Origin: Porphyrobacter sp.
GTDB lineage: Bacteria > Pseudomonadota > Alphaproteobacteria > Sphingomonadales > Sphingomonadaceae
Length of the DNA stretch: 64,000 nt
Assembly: GCA_017744315.1 (NCBI GenBank)
Contig: JAGIBN010000004.1
Location: forward strand, 1-64,000
Direction: 5' to 3'
Positions within the stretch are counted from its first letter, which is position 1; every line of letters starts with the position of its first letter. Positions 50,730 to 59,969 of this stretch are shown one piece after another. The position numbers were made by a program, and so were the translations under genes. The notes under the pieces were generated by a model, which did not search any database, was not told the origin of the DNA, and saw only the letters and a program-made list of their open reading frames with translations.

Positions 50730-53700
50730 GCGGTCGTCTCCGGGTCGGAGCGGCGATCGAACTTGGCGTGCAGCTTCTTGAGCCCTTCTCGCGTGCCGCG
50801 ACGGACGAGGACGAACAGCAGCGGAATGTAGAAGATCGCCAGCAGGCTCGCCGTCAGCATCCCGCCGATCACCGAGGTGCCGATGGCGATGCGGCTGTTG
50901 GCGCCTGCGCCGGTCGCCAGGGCCAGCGGCATCACGCCGAAGATGAAGGCGAAGCTGGTCATCAGGATCGGGCGGAGACGGATGCGGGCGGCGCGCAGCA
51001 CGGCGTCGATGATCCGCGCACCCTTCTTCTCCTCATGCTCGGCGAACTCGATCATCAGGATAGCGTTTTTCGAAGCTAGGCCCATGGTCGTGAGCAGGCC
51101 GATCTGCAGGAACACGTCGTTCTCCAGCCCGCGCAAGTTGGCGAGGAACAGCGAGCCCACGAGGCCGAGCGGGATCACCAGCAGCACCGCGACCGGGATC
51201 GACCAGCTTTCGTAGAGCGCCGCGAGGCACAGGAACACGACCAGCAGCGAAACCGCATAGAGCAGCGGCGCCTGCCCGGAGGCTTGCCGTTCCTCATAGG
51301 ACGCACCCGACCAGCCCACGCCGGTGCCGGGGATCTCGCTTGCAAGACGCTCGATCTCCGCCATCGCCTCGCCCGAGCTGACACCTGCCGCCGCCTGGCC
51401 TGAGATACCGAACGCCGGCACCCCGCCGAAGCGGCTGGTGCTGGCCGGAGTGGTCGCCCAGCCGATGTCCGAGAAGGCCGAGAACGGCGCCATGCTGCCG
51501 TCCGCCGAGCGCACGTACCACTGCGCCAGGTCTTCGGGCTTGGCGCGGTATTCCGCATCGCCCTGGACGTAGACGCGCTTGACGCGGCCGCGCTCGATGA
51601 AGTCGTTGACGTAGCGTCCGCCCCAGGCGGTCGAGAGCGTGTTGTTGACGTTGCTCTGGGTCAGCCCGAACGCGCTGAGCCGCTGCGTGTCGAGATCGAC
51701 CTTCAGTGTAGCCACGTCGGGCAAGTCGGCCAGCCGGACCTGCGTCAGCAGCGGGCTCTTGTTGGCCAGTTCGAGCAGGCGATCCTTCGCCGCCACGAAC
51801 TCCGCGCGGCTCATCCCGCTCGAATTCTGGAACTGCATGCTGAAGCCCGAGGCATCGCCAAGCCCCTGCACCGATCCCGGCACGAGAGTGAAGACCTGGG
51901 CATCACGCAAGTTGCGAAACGCGGCGGTCGCGCGCTGGGCAATCGCGTCGGCGGTGTTTTCCTTGCCGGGGCGGTCGTCCCAGTCCTTGAGGTTGACGAA
52001 GCCCTGGCCGGTATTCTGGCCCGCGACACCGCTACCGCCACCGCCGCCGGCGACGAGGAAGTGGAAGTCGACGTTGTTCTTCTCGTAAGTGTCGAGGTAC
52101 TTCTCGATCTCGTTGCGCACCTCGATCGTGCGCGCCTGGGTGGCGCCAGCGGGCAAGCGCCACTGGATCTGCACGCGCCCCTGGTCCTCGCCGGGAATGA
52201 ACCCGCCGGGCAGGCGCCAGAACAGGAACGCCAGCAGCACCAGGATCACCGCGTAGAGGCCCATGAACAGCCACTTGCGGTCGATCACATTGCGCACTGC
52301 CGCAACGTAGCGCAGCACCAGCCGGTCGAAGGTGACGTTGAACCACACCTTGGCATGTTCGAGCGCGTTCGAGATTGCGGCGAAGCGGCCGTGGTGCGGG
52401 TGAAACTCGACCTTGGAACCGTGCGTCCTCGGCTTGAGTACGTTGGCCGTAATCGCCGGGCTCAGGATCAGCGCCACCAGCACCGAGAGCACCATGCAGG
52501 AGATGATGGTGATCGAGAACTGGCGATAGATCACGCCGGTCGAACCGCCGAAGAACGCCATCGGCAGGAACACCGCCGACAGCACCAGAGCGATCGCGAT
52601 CAGCGCGGTCTGCAGCTCCTTCATCGACTGGATGGTCGCCTCCCGGGCAGTCATGCCGGGATTCTCTTCCATCAGGCGTTCGACGTTTTCGACCACCACG
52701 ATCGCGTCGTCGACCAAGAGGCCGATCGCGAGCACCAGCCCGAACAGGGTCAGCGTGTTGATACTGAAGTCAGCGAGGTAGAACACGCCCAGCGTACCGA
52801 GCAGCACCACCGGCACCGCCACCGTCGGGACCAGCAGCGCGCGCCAGTTCTGCAGGAACACGAACATCACCAGCACGACGAGCACGACCGCTTCGAGCAG
52901 CGCCTTCTGCACCTCGCTCACCGATAGCCGGATGAAGGTCGAGCTGTCGTTGGCGTAAGTGTAGGACAGGCCCTCGGGCAGGTTGCGCCCCAGCTCTTCC
53001 ATCTTGGCCTTGACCAGGTCCGCCGTCTTGAGCGCGTCGGCGCCCGGCGTCAGCGAAATCTGCATGCCCGCGCCGGGGTGGCCGTCCATGCGCAGGATCA
53101 CGTTATACTGCTCGGCCCCGATCTCGACCCGCGCGACATCCTTGATGCGCACGCTCGAACCGCTCGGCAGGGTCTTGAGAACGATGTCGCCGAACTGCTC
53201 CGGCGTCTGGAGCTTGGACAGCGCGGTGACTGTCGCCTGCAGCATCTGCCCCTCGGGAGAAGGCAGGCCGCCGACATCACCCGCGGCGACCTCGGTATTC
53301 TGCGACTGGATCGCGCTGACCACGTCGCTCGGCATCAGCCCGAAGCCCGCCAGACGCTGGGGGTTGAGCCAGATGCGCATTGCGTGCGGCGATCCGAAGA
53401 CGTTGACGTCGCCCACGCCCGGAATGCGCGACAGCGGGTCCTGGATGTTGGAGGCGAGGTAGTCCGAGATGTCGACGTAGTTGCGCGTGCCGGTGGTGTC
53501 GTAGACCGCGACCATCAGCAGCGTGTCGGCGTTGGACTTGGTCACGCGGACGCCCTGCTGCTGCACTTCGGCCGGCAGACGAGAGATCGCGGTCTGGATC
53601 TTGTTCTGTACCTGCACCTGGGCGATGTCGGGATCGATGCCCTTCTGGAAGGTGGCGGTGATGCGGGCCTGGCCGCGCGAGCTGGAGCTGGCGCTGAAAT

Positions 53701-53929
53701 AGAGCAGCCCGTCGAGACCAGTGAGCTGCTGCTCAAGGATCTGGGTGACGCTGTTCTCAACCGTCTCGGCCGAAGCGCCGGGATAGTTGGCCTGGATGTT
53801 GACGTTGGTCGGCGCGATGTCGGGATATTGCTCGATCGGCAGCGCGGAGAACGCACCGATCCCCCCGAGCATCACGATGATCGCGAGCACCCAGGCAAAG
53901 ATCGGCCGGTCGATGAATATCCGGGACAT
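50726..53929 (-). CDS. RND multidrug efflux permease (HAE1, AcrB/MexB type)
   Basis: 1067-residue inner-membrane proton/drug antiporter. It starts MSRIFIDRPIFAWVLAIIVM and has twelve predicted helices and two large periplasmic loops. The proton-relay Asp pair is in GLLVDDAIVVVENVERLM and the TM10 Lys in MGLASKNAILMIEFAE. Length and NNTLSTAWGGRYVNDFIERG match the HAE1 family. Lies 6 bases after the adaptor gene. No local regulator gene is present. Export of hydrophobic drugs or solvents is the family role. Confidence 0.96.
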   Translation of the reverse strand: MSRIFIDRPIFAWVLAIIVMLGGIGAFSALPIEQYPDIAPTNVNIQANYPGASAETVENSVTQILEQQLTGLDGLLYFSASSSSRGQARITATFQKGIDPDIAQVQVQNKIQTAISRLPAEVQQQGVRVTKSNADTLLMVAVYDTTGTRNYVDISDYLASNIQDPLSRIPGVGDVNVFGSPHAMRIWLNPQRLAGFGLMPSDVVSAIQSQNTEVAAGDVGGLPSPEGQMLQATVTALSKLQTPEQFGDIVLKTLPSGSSVRIKDVARVEIGAEQYNVILRMDGHPGAGMQISLTPGADALKTADLVKAKMEELGRNLPEGLSYTYANDSSTFIRLSVSEVQKALLEAVVLVVLVMFVFLQNWRALLVPTVAVPVVLLGTLGVFYLADFSINTLTLFGLVLAIGLLVDDAIVVVENVERLMEENPGMTAREATIQSMKELQTALIAIALVLSAVFLPMAFFGGSTGVIYRQFSITIISCMVLSVLVALILSPAITANVLKPRTHGSKVEFHPHHGRFAAISNALEHAKVWFNVTFDRLVLRYVAAVRNVIDRKWLFMGLYAVILVLLAFLFWRLPGGFIPGEDQGRVQIQWRLPAGATQARTIEVRNEIEKYLDTYEKNNVDFHFLVAGGGGGSGVAGQNTGQGFVNLKDWDDRPGKENTADAIAQRATAAFRNLRDAQVFTLVPGSVQGLGDASGFSMQFQNSSGMSRAEFVAAKDRLLELANKSPLLTQVRLADLPDVATLKVDLDTQRLSAFGLTQSNVNNTLSTAWGGRYVNDFIERGRVKRVYVQGDAEYRAKPEDLAQWYVRSADGSMAPFSAFSDIGWATTPASTSRFGGVPAFGISGQAAAGVSSGEAMAEIERLASEIPGTGVGWSGASYEERQASGQAPLLYAVSLLVVFLCLAALYESWSIPVAVLLVIPLGLVGSLFLANLRGLENDVFLQIGLLTTMGLASKNAILMIEFAEHEEKKGARIIDAVLRAARIRLRPILMTSFAFIFGVMPLALATGAGANSRIAIGTSVIGGMLTASLLAIFYIPLLFVLVRRGTREGLKKLHAKFDRRSDPETTA

Positions 53930-53935
53930 GGCGCG

Positions 53936-55126
53936 TTACCGAGCCTGACCCGAAGGCTTGCCGCCACCGTTGCGTCCCGGCGGGGAAACGTTCTGCGGCG
54001 CGCTGGCCGGCACAGCCTTCACCTCAGCATCGGGCCGGAGGTTGTTGCCGATGCCCTGGGTGATCACCTTGTCGCCCGGGTTCAGGCCCGAGGTCACGAC
54101 CCAGTTGGTGCCGTTGGTGCGCGCGGCGGTGACCTTGCGGCGCTGCGCCTTGTTGTCGGGGGTCACGACGTAGACGAACGCCGAACCGTCGAAGTCGCGC
54201 TGCAAGGCGGCCTGCGGGACCAGGAACGCCCGCGGCTCCACCGCCTGGTCGAACACGGCCTTCACGAACATGCCCGGCAGCAGCAAGCCCTGCGGATTGG
54301 GGAAGCTCGCGCGCAGGGTGACAGTACCGGTGCTCTCGTCGACGGCGATGTCGGAGAACTTCACCTGCCCGGTCTGGCCATAGTCGCTGCCGTCTTCGAG
54401 CAGCAGGCGCACGCTGGTGCTGCCCGCGGTCACCTCACCGCGCTGCAAGGCCCGGCGCAAAGAGGTCAGCTCGGCGCTCGACTGCTGCATGTCGACGAAG
54501 ATGGGATCGAGCCGCTGGATCACCGCCAGCGGGCTGGCCTGGCTGGCGTTGACGAGCGCGCCCACGGTGTAGAGCGAACGGCCGATCCGGCCGCTGATCG
54601 GGGCCGTCACGGTGGTGAAGCGCAAGTTGATCCGCGCGGTGTCGAGCGCCGCCGAATTCTGCGCGATGCCGGCCTTGGCGACACGGGCCTGGGCCGCGGC
54701 ATCGGTATAGTCCTGCTGAGCGATCGCCTCCATCTCGGCCAGCGGCTGATAGCGGTCCGCCCGCGCAACGGCGGCGTCGGCGCTGGCGCGCGCGCTGGCG
54801 AGGTTGGCTTCGGCCTGGTTGACCGCCGCGCGGTAGAGGCTGGCGTCGATCTCGTAGAGCGGCTGCCCGGCCCGAACAACGCTGCCTTCGGTGAACAGGC
54901 GACGGCGGATCAGCCCGGTAATCTGCGGGCGCACTTCGCTGGTCTCATAGGCCACCGTGCGGCCACCCAGTGTCACCGAAACAGGCACCGCAGAGGGCTG
55001 TACGACTACATAACCGACTTGCGGCGTCGGCCGATCGCCGGCGTCGCCTTTGTCCGAGCATGCCGCCAGGACAGCAAGAAGAAGACAAAGCCCACCGCGA
55101 GTGAGGGCCGATCGAGGGTTCATCAT
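53936..55126 (-). CDS. RND efflux periplasmic adaptor
   Basis: 396-residue membrane-fusion protein with lipobox VLAACS (Cys23). A biotinyl-lipoyl half-motif (GLIRRRLFTEGSVVRAGQPLYEID), an alpha-hairpin (about 95-165), a second lipoyl half (APISGRIGRSLYTVGALVN) and a C-terminal beta-barrel (GLLLPGMFVKAVF) follow. It links pump and channel. The two ATGs at 55126/55123 are equivalent. First gene of the operon; a dyad upstream may be the operator. Confidence 0.94.
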   Translation of the reverse strand: MMNPRSALTRGGLCLLLAVLAACSDKGDAGDRPTPQVGYVVVQPSAVPVSVTLGGRTVAYETSEVRPQITGLIRRRLFTEGSVVRAGQPLYEIDASLYRAAVNQAEANLASARASADAAVARADRYQPLAEMEAIAQQDYTDAAAQARVAKAGIAQNSAALDTARINLRFTTVTAPISGRIGRSLYTVGALVNASQASPLAVIQRLDPIFVDMQQSSAELTSLRRALQRGEVTAGSTSVRLLLEDGSDYGQTGQVKFSDIAVDESTGTVTLRASFPNPQGLLLPGMFVKAVFDQAVEPRAFLVPQAALQRDFDGSAFVYVVTPDNKAQRRKVTAARTNGTNWVVTSGLNPGDKVITQGIGNNLRPDAEVKAVPASAPQNVSPPGRNGGGKPSGQAR

Positions 55127-55220
55127 TGCTGGGCTGTGCCCCTCGCCTAAAAGTTCAAGGTTCCCGGCGCCTTTCAGCGAAAGGCGACGACATCACAAGG
55201 GGGTCAACAACCCTTCTGAC

Positions 55221-55235
55221 AATTTGCGACAAATT
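55221..55235. promoter_or_regulatory. Candidate operator upstream of the efflux operon
   Basis: Inverted repeat AATTT-GCGAC-AAATT inside the 210-base divergent region between the efflux adaptor and DUF4403 genes. The size fits a TetR- or MarR-type site, but no such regulator is encoded in the window. Confidence 0.35.
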
Positions 55236-55336
55236 CGGGGAAAGGAAGGCGCGTGCCCTGTTCCCCTGATAGCAGGAATTCCCGTGGCGGCCACAGGGTT
55301 TACCCCGATTAAGCCGGTCCCCAAACTTTCTTAGCT

Positions 55337-56854
55337 GTGGTGCAACAGGGATCTCAGCACTTGCGCCACATTCAGCTTTTCTTCCTGATCTTCGCGCTCG
55401 TCCTCAGTGGATGCAACCGGCAGGAGAGCCTTCCGGAGCCGCCCCGTTCGACCAGCGTGCCCCAGTTCGAGAGCCAGAACTCGACGCTGGTGGTGCCGAT
55501 CGACCTTTCGCTCGACGACCTTCAGAGCGCGCTCGAACGCAGGACACCGCGAACGCTCTGGACGATCGACAGGCCCAACCAGAAGTGCGTGAAGGCCCAG
55601 CGGGTCAAGGTGTTCGGAGAGCGGCTCAAGGTCACGCCCGACATCAAGTGCCGCATTGTCGGCCAGGTCACGCGCGGGGCTGTCAGCCTGTCCGGTTCGG
55701 GCAAGCGGCTGACCATCAACATGCCGATCAAGGCCGTGGTCAGTGCGCGGGACGTCGGCGGCGTACTCAAGGGAGAGACCGCAACAGCCTCCGCGAATGT
55801 GCGGGCAGACGTGGTGTTCGGGCTCGATGCCAGCTGGAACGCGTCGGCCAAGGTCAACATTTCCTACGACTGGGCAGAACCGCCGGGGATCGACTTCCTC
55901 GGCCAAAGGATCGAGTTCGCGAAGCGGGCGGACAAGGCCCTGGCCAATGTCGTCGCCAACCTCGAACGCGAGGTTCGGCTGGAAGTCGCCAAGGCGAATA
56001 TCAAGCCGGTCCTGCAGGAAGCCTGGAAGCAGGGCTTCACCAATATCGAACTCAGCAGCCGAAACCCACCCGCCTGGATGCGGATCACGCCGCAGGGCAT
56101 GGGCCTGGCGGGCTATACCGTGAACGGGCGCAAGGTCACTCTGACGGTTGCGGTCGAAGCCAAGACCGAGACCTTCGTGGGCGACGAACCGCCCGCGCCC
56201 AAGCCCACGCCCCTGCCGCCGCAGATTGCCAACGTCGAGGATGTCGGGCTCAACTTCTTCATGCCGGTTGTCGCCGACTACGCCCAGCTCGAGCCTGTCG
56301 TACTCCGGGAATTGCGCAAGCTGGCGGACAAGGGGATCAAGCTCGAAGGCGTGGGCTCGGTCAACGCGCAGTTCGACAAGGTGACGATCTTCGCCACTGA
56401 CAACGGCCGCCTGGCCGTCGGCATCGATGCCCAGGTCGAACCGATCGGTCAGCGGACCGGCGTGAGCTTCGGCAAGTCGAAAGGCCGCGTCTGGCTTACC
56501 GGGCTGCCGATCAGCGAGGCGGACTCACAAGTGGTCCGGATCAAGGACCTGCAGATCTACGGCCAGACCGATGGCATGGCCACCAACCTGCTGATCCGGC
56601 TCGCCTCAAGCGAAAGCGTGCTCGAAAGGATCGCCGGGAGCCTGGAAGAGGACTTCACCAAGGATTACGAAAAGGTCCTCGGCAAGGCCCAGCGCGCCGT
56701 CGCCGGGAGGCAGGAAGGCCGCTTCCTGCTCTCGGCCCAGATCGACGAGGTGCACCACGACAAGGTCCAGGTAACCGGCGCCGGCCTGTTCACCCCGGTC
56801 AGGGTGAGCGGCCGCGGGCAGATCACCGTGGTGCCGGAGAAGCGCGGGAGTTGA
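55337..56854 (+). CDS. DUF4403 family lipoprotein
   Basis: 505-residue predicted envelope lipoprotein with lipobox LVLSGCN (Cys26). It contains the DUF4403 pattern STLVVPIDLSLDDLQSALER and repeated beta-rich units resembling lipid-binding TULIP-type domains (FFMPVVADYAQLEPVVLREL, LTGLPISEADSQVVRIKDL). Function unknown. The start is GTG 55337 or 55340 with no good ribosome site. It diverges from the efflux operon and converges on the aldehyde dehydrogenase, 6 bases away. Confidence 0.82.
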   Translation: MVQQGSQHLRHIQLFFLIFALVLSGCNRQESLPEPPRSTSVPQFESQNSTLVVPIDLSLDDLQSALERRTPRTLWTIDRPNQKCVKAQRVKVFGERLKVTPDIKCRIVGQVTRGAVSLSGSGKRLTINMPIKAVVSARDVGGVLKGETATASANVRADVVFGLDASWNASAKVNISYDWAEPPGIDFLGQRIEFAKRADKALANVVANLEREVRLEVAKANIKPVLQEAWKQGFTNIELSSRNPPAWMRITPQGMGLAGYTVNGRKVTLTVAVEAKTETFVGDEPPAPKPTPLPPQIANVEDVGLNFFMPVVADYAQLEPVVLRELRKLADKGIKLEGVGSVNAQFDKVTIFATDNGRLAVGIDAQVEPIGQRTGVSFGKSKGRVWLTGLPISEADSQVVRIKDLQIYGQTDGMATNLLIRLASSESVLERIAGSLEEDFTKDYEKVLGKAQRAVAGRQEGRFLLSAQIDEVHHDKVQVTGAGLFTPVRVSGRGQITVVPEKRGS

Positions 56855-56860
56855 GCCGCG

Positions 56861-58351
56861 TCAGCGCCGATAGAACGGTGGCAGTTGCGCGTCGACGTTG
56901 AGCCAGACGCTCTTGGGCTCGGTGAATTCGTCCATCGCGAAGAAGCCCATCTCGCGGCCGTAGCCTGAGTCCTTCATCCCGCCGAACGGTGAGCCGGGGT
57001 GGAAGCGCTTGTAGCAGTTGATCCACACCATGCCGGTCTGCATGCCCCGCGCCATCCGATGCGCGCGGTTGAGGTCGTTGGTCCAGAGCCCGCCACCGAG
57101 GCCGTAGGGGGTGGCGTTGGCCATCTCCAGGACCTCTTCCTCGCGGGAGAAGGTCGAGACCGCCGCGAAGGGGCCGAACACTTCCTCATGGCAGACGCGG
57201 TCTTGCGGCTGCGCGGTGACCACGGTGGGTTCGATGTAGCAGCCCTTGGCGAATTGCTCGCCTTCCGGGGCCTTGCCGCCGGTCAGGATCTCGCTGCCTT
57301 CCTGGTGCGCGATCTTGACGTAGCTGAGCACCTTCTCCTGGTGCATGCGGCTTGTAAGCGGGCCCATCTCGGTTTCCGGATCGCGCGGATCGCCGAGGCG
57401 GATCGACTTGGTCAGCGTGAGGAACTTGTCGAGGAACTGGTCCTTGATCGCCTCGTGCAGGATGATGCGGCTGCCGGCGATGCAGGCCTGGCCCTGGTTG
57501 TGGAAGATCGCGAAGGCCGATCCATTCACCGCCGCGTCGATATTGGCATCGTCCCACACGATGTTGGCGCCCTTGCCGCCGAGTTCGAGTTGGACGCGCT
57601 TGAGGTTGCCGGCCGAAGCCTCGACCACCTTGCGTCCGGTCGCGGTCGAGCCAGTGAAGCCGATCTTGTCGACGTCCATGTGCTCGGCCAGCGCCTGCCC
57701 CGCCGTGGCGCCGAAGCCGGGCACGACGTTGATCACACCCTCGGGAAAGCCGACCTCGGCCGCGAGTTGCGCCACGCGCATGGTCGAAAGCGGGGTGAGC
57801 TCGGCAGGCTTGAGCACCAGCGTGTTCCCCGCCGCGAGGGCCGGGCCCATCTTCCAGCTGGTGAACATCAGCGGGAAATTCCACGGCACCACCAGCCCGA
57901 CGACACCGACCGGCACGCGCATCACGTAGTTGAGGAACCCGGTGTCGACCGGGATCACTCGCCCTTCGTGCTTGTCGGCAATCCCAGCGAAGTAGCGGAA
58001 GGTCTGCACCGTCCGGAAGATGTCGAGGTTGTGCGTGTCGCGGATCGGGTGGCCGGTATCGAGCGTCTCGGTCAGCGCCAGGGTATCGCGGTCGCGCTCG
58101 ATCGCGTCGGCCAGCTTGTAGATCAATTCGCCGCGCTGGGTGGCGGACATCGCGGCCCACTTGGGCAGAGCCTTGCGCGCTGCCGCCACCGCCCGGTCGA
58201 TGTCTTCCCGGTCACCCTCGGCCATCTTCGCCAGCACCGAGTTATCGTGCGGGTTGAGCACGTCGAAGGTCTTGCCGCTCGCCGCGTCGACGAACTGGCC
58301 GCCAATGAACAGCTTTGTCTGGAAGGTCGGCAGGGTGGCGGTGTCGAGCAT
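56861..58351 (-). CDS. NAD(P)-dependent aldehyde dehydrogenase
   Basis: 496-residue ALDH oxidising an aldehyde to an acid. Asn158 (VVPWNFP), Glu257 (LELGGKGANI) and the nucleophile Cys290 (NQGQACIAGSR) are all present. The ATG at 58351 has GAGGG 6 bases upstream; ATG 58357 is also possible. The substrate cannot be set from motifs; the nearby ring-cleavage dioxygenase makes a semialdehyde that such enzymes oxidise, but they are 5 kb apart and the link is only inference. Confidence 0.92.
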   Translation of the reverse strand: MLDTATLPTFQTKLFIGGQFVDAASGKTFDVLNPHDNSVLAKMAEGDREDIDRAVAAARKALPKWAAMSATQRGELIYKLADAIERDRDTLALTETLDTGHPIRDTHNLDIFRTVQTFRYFAGIADKHEGRVIPVDTGFLNYVMRVPVGVVGLVVPWNFPLMFTSWKMGPALAAGNTLVLKPAELTPLSTMRVAQLAAEVGFPEGVINVVPGFGATAGQALAEHMDVDKIGFTGSTATGRKVVEASAGNLKRVQLELGGKGANIVWDDANIDAAVNGSAFAIFHNQGQACIAGSRIILHEAIKDQFLDKFLTLTKSIRLGDPRDPETEMGPLTSRMHQEKVLSYVKIAHQEGSEILTGGKAPEGEQFAKGCYIEPTVVTAQPQDRVCHEEVFGPFAAVSTFSREEEVLEMANATPYGLGGGLWTNDLNRAHRMARGMQTGMVWINCYKRFHPGSPFGGMKDSGYGREMGFFAMDEFTEPKSVWLNVDAQLPPFYRR

Positions 58352-58493
58352 GGGCATCCCTCTTGTTTTGCAGCTGTTTGCCACGCCCGTGCGTTCGATG
58401 CGAGGCCCTGTGCACAGCGAGCGACAACCCATTGCGGCCATTGAACTAAGGCGTACACTCGGCCCCGACAACAGAGGTTCGGAGAGGGAGCCC

Positions 58494-58907
58494 ATGAGTC
58501 TTCAAAAACACCTGCGCAGCTTCGCGCTGCTGGGCGCTGCGCTTGTCCTGCCAATGCCGGCGCTCGCCCATCACTCGTTCGCAATGTTCGACAACAGCCG
58601 GTCGATCACGCTCCACGGCAAAGTCAGCAAGTACCAGTGGACCAACCCCCACGCCTATCTGGAGGTTGACGCAGATCAGCCGGGCGGCGGGACCAAGCAC
58701 TACACTCTGGAGATGACCAGCATCAACATGATGTCCCGCGGCGGCTGGACCTCGCGCACGGTCAAGACCGGGGACGTGGTGACCGTGGTTGTCGCGCCAT
58801 TGCGCGATGGGCAGCCGGGCGGGCTCGTGCTCGAAGTGACGCTGCCGGACGGGCGCAAGATGCTGCCCGGCGTGCCGAACGCGCAAAACTACAAGCGCAC
58901 CTCCTGA
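58494..58907 (+). CDS. DUF6152 family secreted protein, second copy
   Basis: 137-residue paralogue of the protein at 38667. Signal peptide is followed by LAHHSFAMFDNSRSITLHGK, KYQWTNPHAYLEVDAD and VTLPDGRKM, aligning with copy 1 including the HH and NPH histidines. ATG 58494 follows GGGAG. It is separated by 19 bases from a paralogue of the secreted proteins that follow copy 1, so the two-gene module is conserved within the window. Confidence 0.82.
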   Translation: MSLQKHLRSFALLGAALVLPMPALAHHSFAMFDNSRSITLHGKVSKYQWTNPHAYLEVDADQPGGGTKHYTLEMTSINMMSRGGWTSRTVKTGDVVTVVVAPLRDGQPGGLVLEVTLPDGRKMLPGVPNAQNYKRTS

Positions 58908-58926
58908 GCCGATGAAGAGGATAACG

Positions 58927-59652
58927 ATGGCTTCGAAAGCCCTGATGGTCGGCGCCTGCCTGGCAGCGCTGGCCTCACCCGCCATGGCGGAACCGGACTT
59001 CACGGGATCCTGGGAACGGTACCCGCAAGCCGGCGAGACGCCCGACCCCAAGTACGCGCCGACGCCGATCCCCAACCCGCCGCTCAAGCCCGAATACCTG
59101 GCGCAGTGGCAGGCTCACGAGGCCAAGCTCGCGGCGCGCATGGCCGAGGGACAGCCGGCGGGCGACAATTACGTCAAGTGCCTGCCCGACGGGATGCCGG
59201 CGATGATGCAGGGCATGTTCCCGATGGAGATCTTCCAGCGGCCCGAACAGATCAACATCACCCAGGAAGCCTTCAACCAGACGCGCCGCGTCTACATGAA
59301 CGAGACGCTGCCGCGCTGGGACGAGCTCGATCCCACGTTCTACGGCCGCTCGGTCGCGCACTGGGAGGGCGAGACGCTGGTGATCGAAACCACCGGGATC
59401 AAGGAAAACGTCCAGTTCCGCTGGACCCCGCATTCGGAAGGCATGAAGATCACCGAGCGGCTCCACCTGCTCGCGCCCGACATCCTGCGGAATGACATCG
59501 TGGTGGAGGATGAATTCCTCGCGAAGCCGTGGACCTATTCGTACACCTACCGGCGGATGCCGGGGTACAAGCTGCTCGAATACGTGTGCGAGGATAACCG
59601 CGAGTACGTCGACGAAACGGGCATGGCACGGTTGCGGATCGAGGAACGGTAG
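58927..59652 (+). CDS. Secreted protein of the PDFxGxW / GHWxGxTL family, copy 3
   Basis: 241-residue exported protein with signal peptide ending SPAMAE. Motifs EPDFTGSW, CLPDGMPAMMQGMFPMEIFQ, GRSVAHWEGETLVIETTGI and DEFLAKPWTYSYTYRR align with the proteins at 39088 and 39882. ATG 58927 has AGAGG at good spacing; ATG 58912 would add five residues. Function unknown; always beside a DUF6152 gene here. Confidence 0.77.
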   Translation: MASKALMVGACLAALASPAMAEPDFTGSWERYPQAGETPDPKYAPTPIPNPPLKPEYLAQWQAHEAKLAARMAEGQPAGDNYVKCLPDGMPAMMQGMFPMEIFQRPEQINITQEAFNQTRRVYMNETLPRWDELDPTFYGRSVAHWEGETLVIETTGIKENVQFRWTPHSEGMKITERLHLLAPDILRNDIVVEDEFLAKPWTYSYTYRRMPGYKLLEYVCEDNREYVDETGMARLRIEER

Positions 59653-59656
59653 GAGT

Positions 59657-59797
59657 TAAATCCTCCCCGAGCTTGTCTCGGGGAGGGGGACCGCCGACGA
59701 AGTCGGTGGTGGAGGGGCGCTGTGTTGTTCTGCTTCCCCCTCCGTCACGCGCCTGCGGCGCGCGCCACCTCCCCGAGACAAGCTCGGGGAGGATTTA
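59657..59797. repeat. Palindromic intergenic element A with 30-bp terminal inverted repeats
   Basis: 141-bp element whose first 30 bases (59657-59686) are the exact reverse complement of its last 30 (59768-59797). Each end is also a hairpin, CTCCCCGAG-CTTGT-CTCGGGGAG. The interior is GC-rich with further dyads. It looks like a REP/MITE-type repeat and could also terminate transcripts from both sides. Confidence 0.85.
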
Positions 59798-59820
59798 AGG
59801 CACCCAAAGGTACGAGTCCC

Positions 59821-59966
59821 CAATCCTCCCTGTCGCGAAGTGATGGGGAGGTGGCAGACGCCGCAGGCGGCTGACGGAGGGGCTAGAGGCACGACGCCGG
59901 CCCCTCCACCCCGCTGCTGCGCAGCGCGGTCCCCCTCCCCATGAGCTGCGCTCACAGGGAGGATTG
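59821..59966. repeat. Palindromic intergenic element B, inverted relative to A
   Basis: 146-bp element bounded by CAATCCTCCCTGT (59821-59833) and its exact reverse complement (59954-59966). Its left interior, GGGGAGGTGGCAGACGCCGC onward, matches the reverse complement of the right interior of element A, so B lies in the opposite orientation. The 23-base spacer between A and B carries no feature. Confidence 0.8.
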
Positions 59967-59969
59967 AAG

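Noticed and set aside
53078..55150. 690-residue plus-strand open frame opposite efflux pump and adaptor
   Set aside because: Spans two certain genes in antisense and shows no domain.
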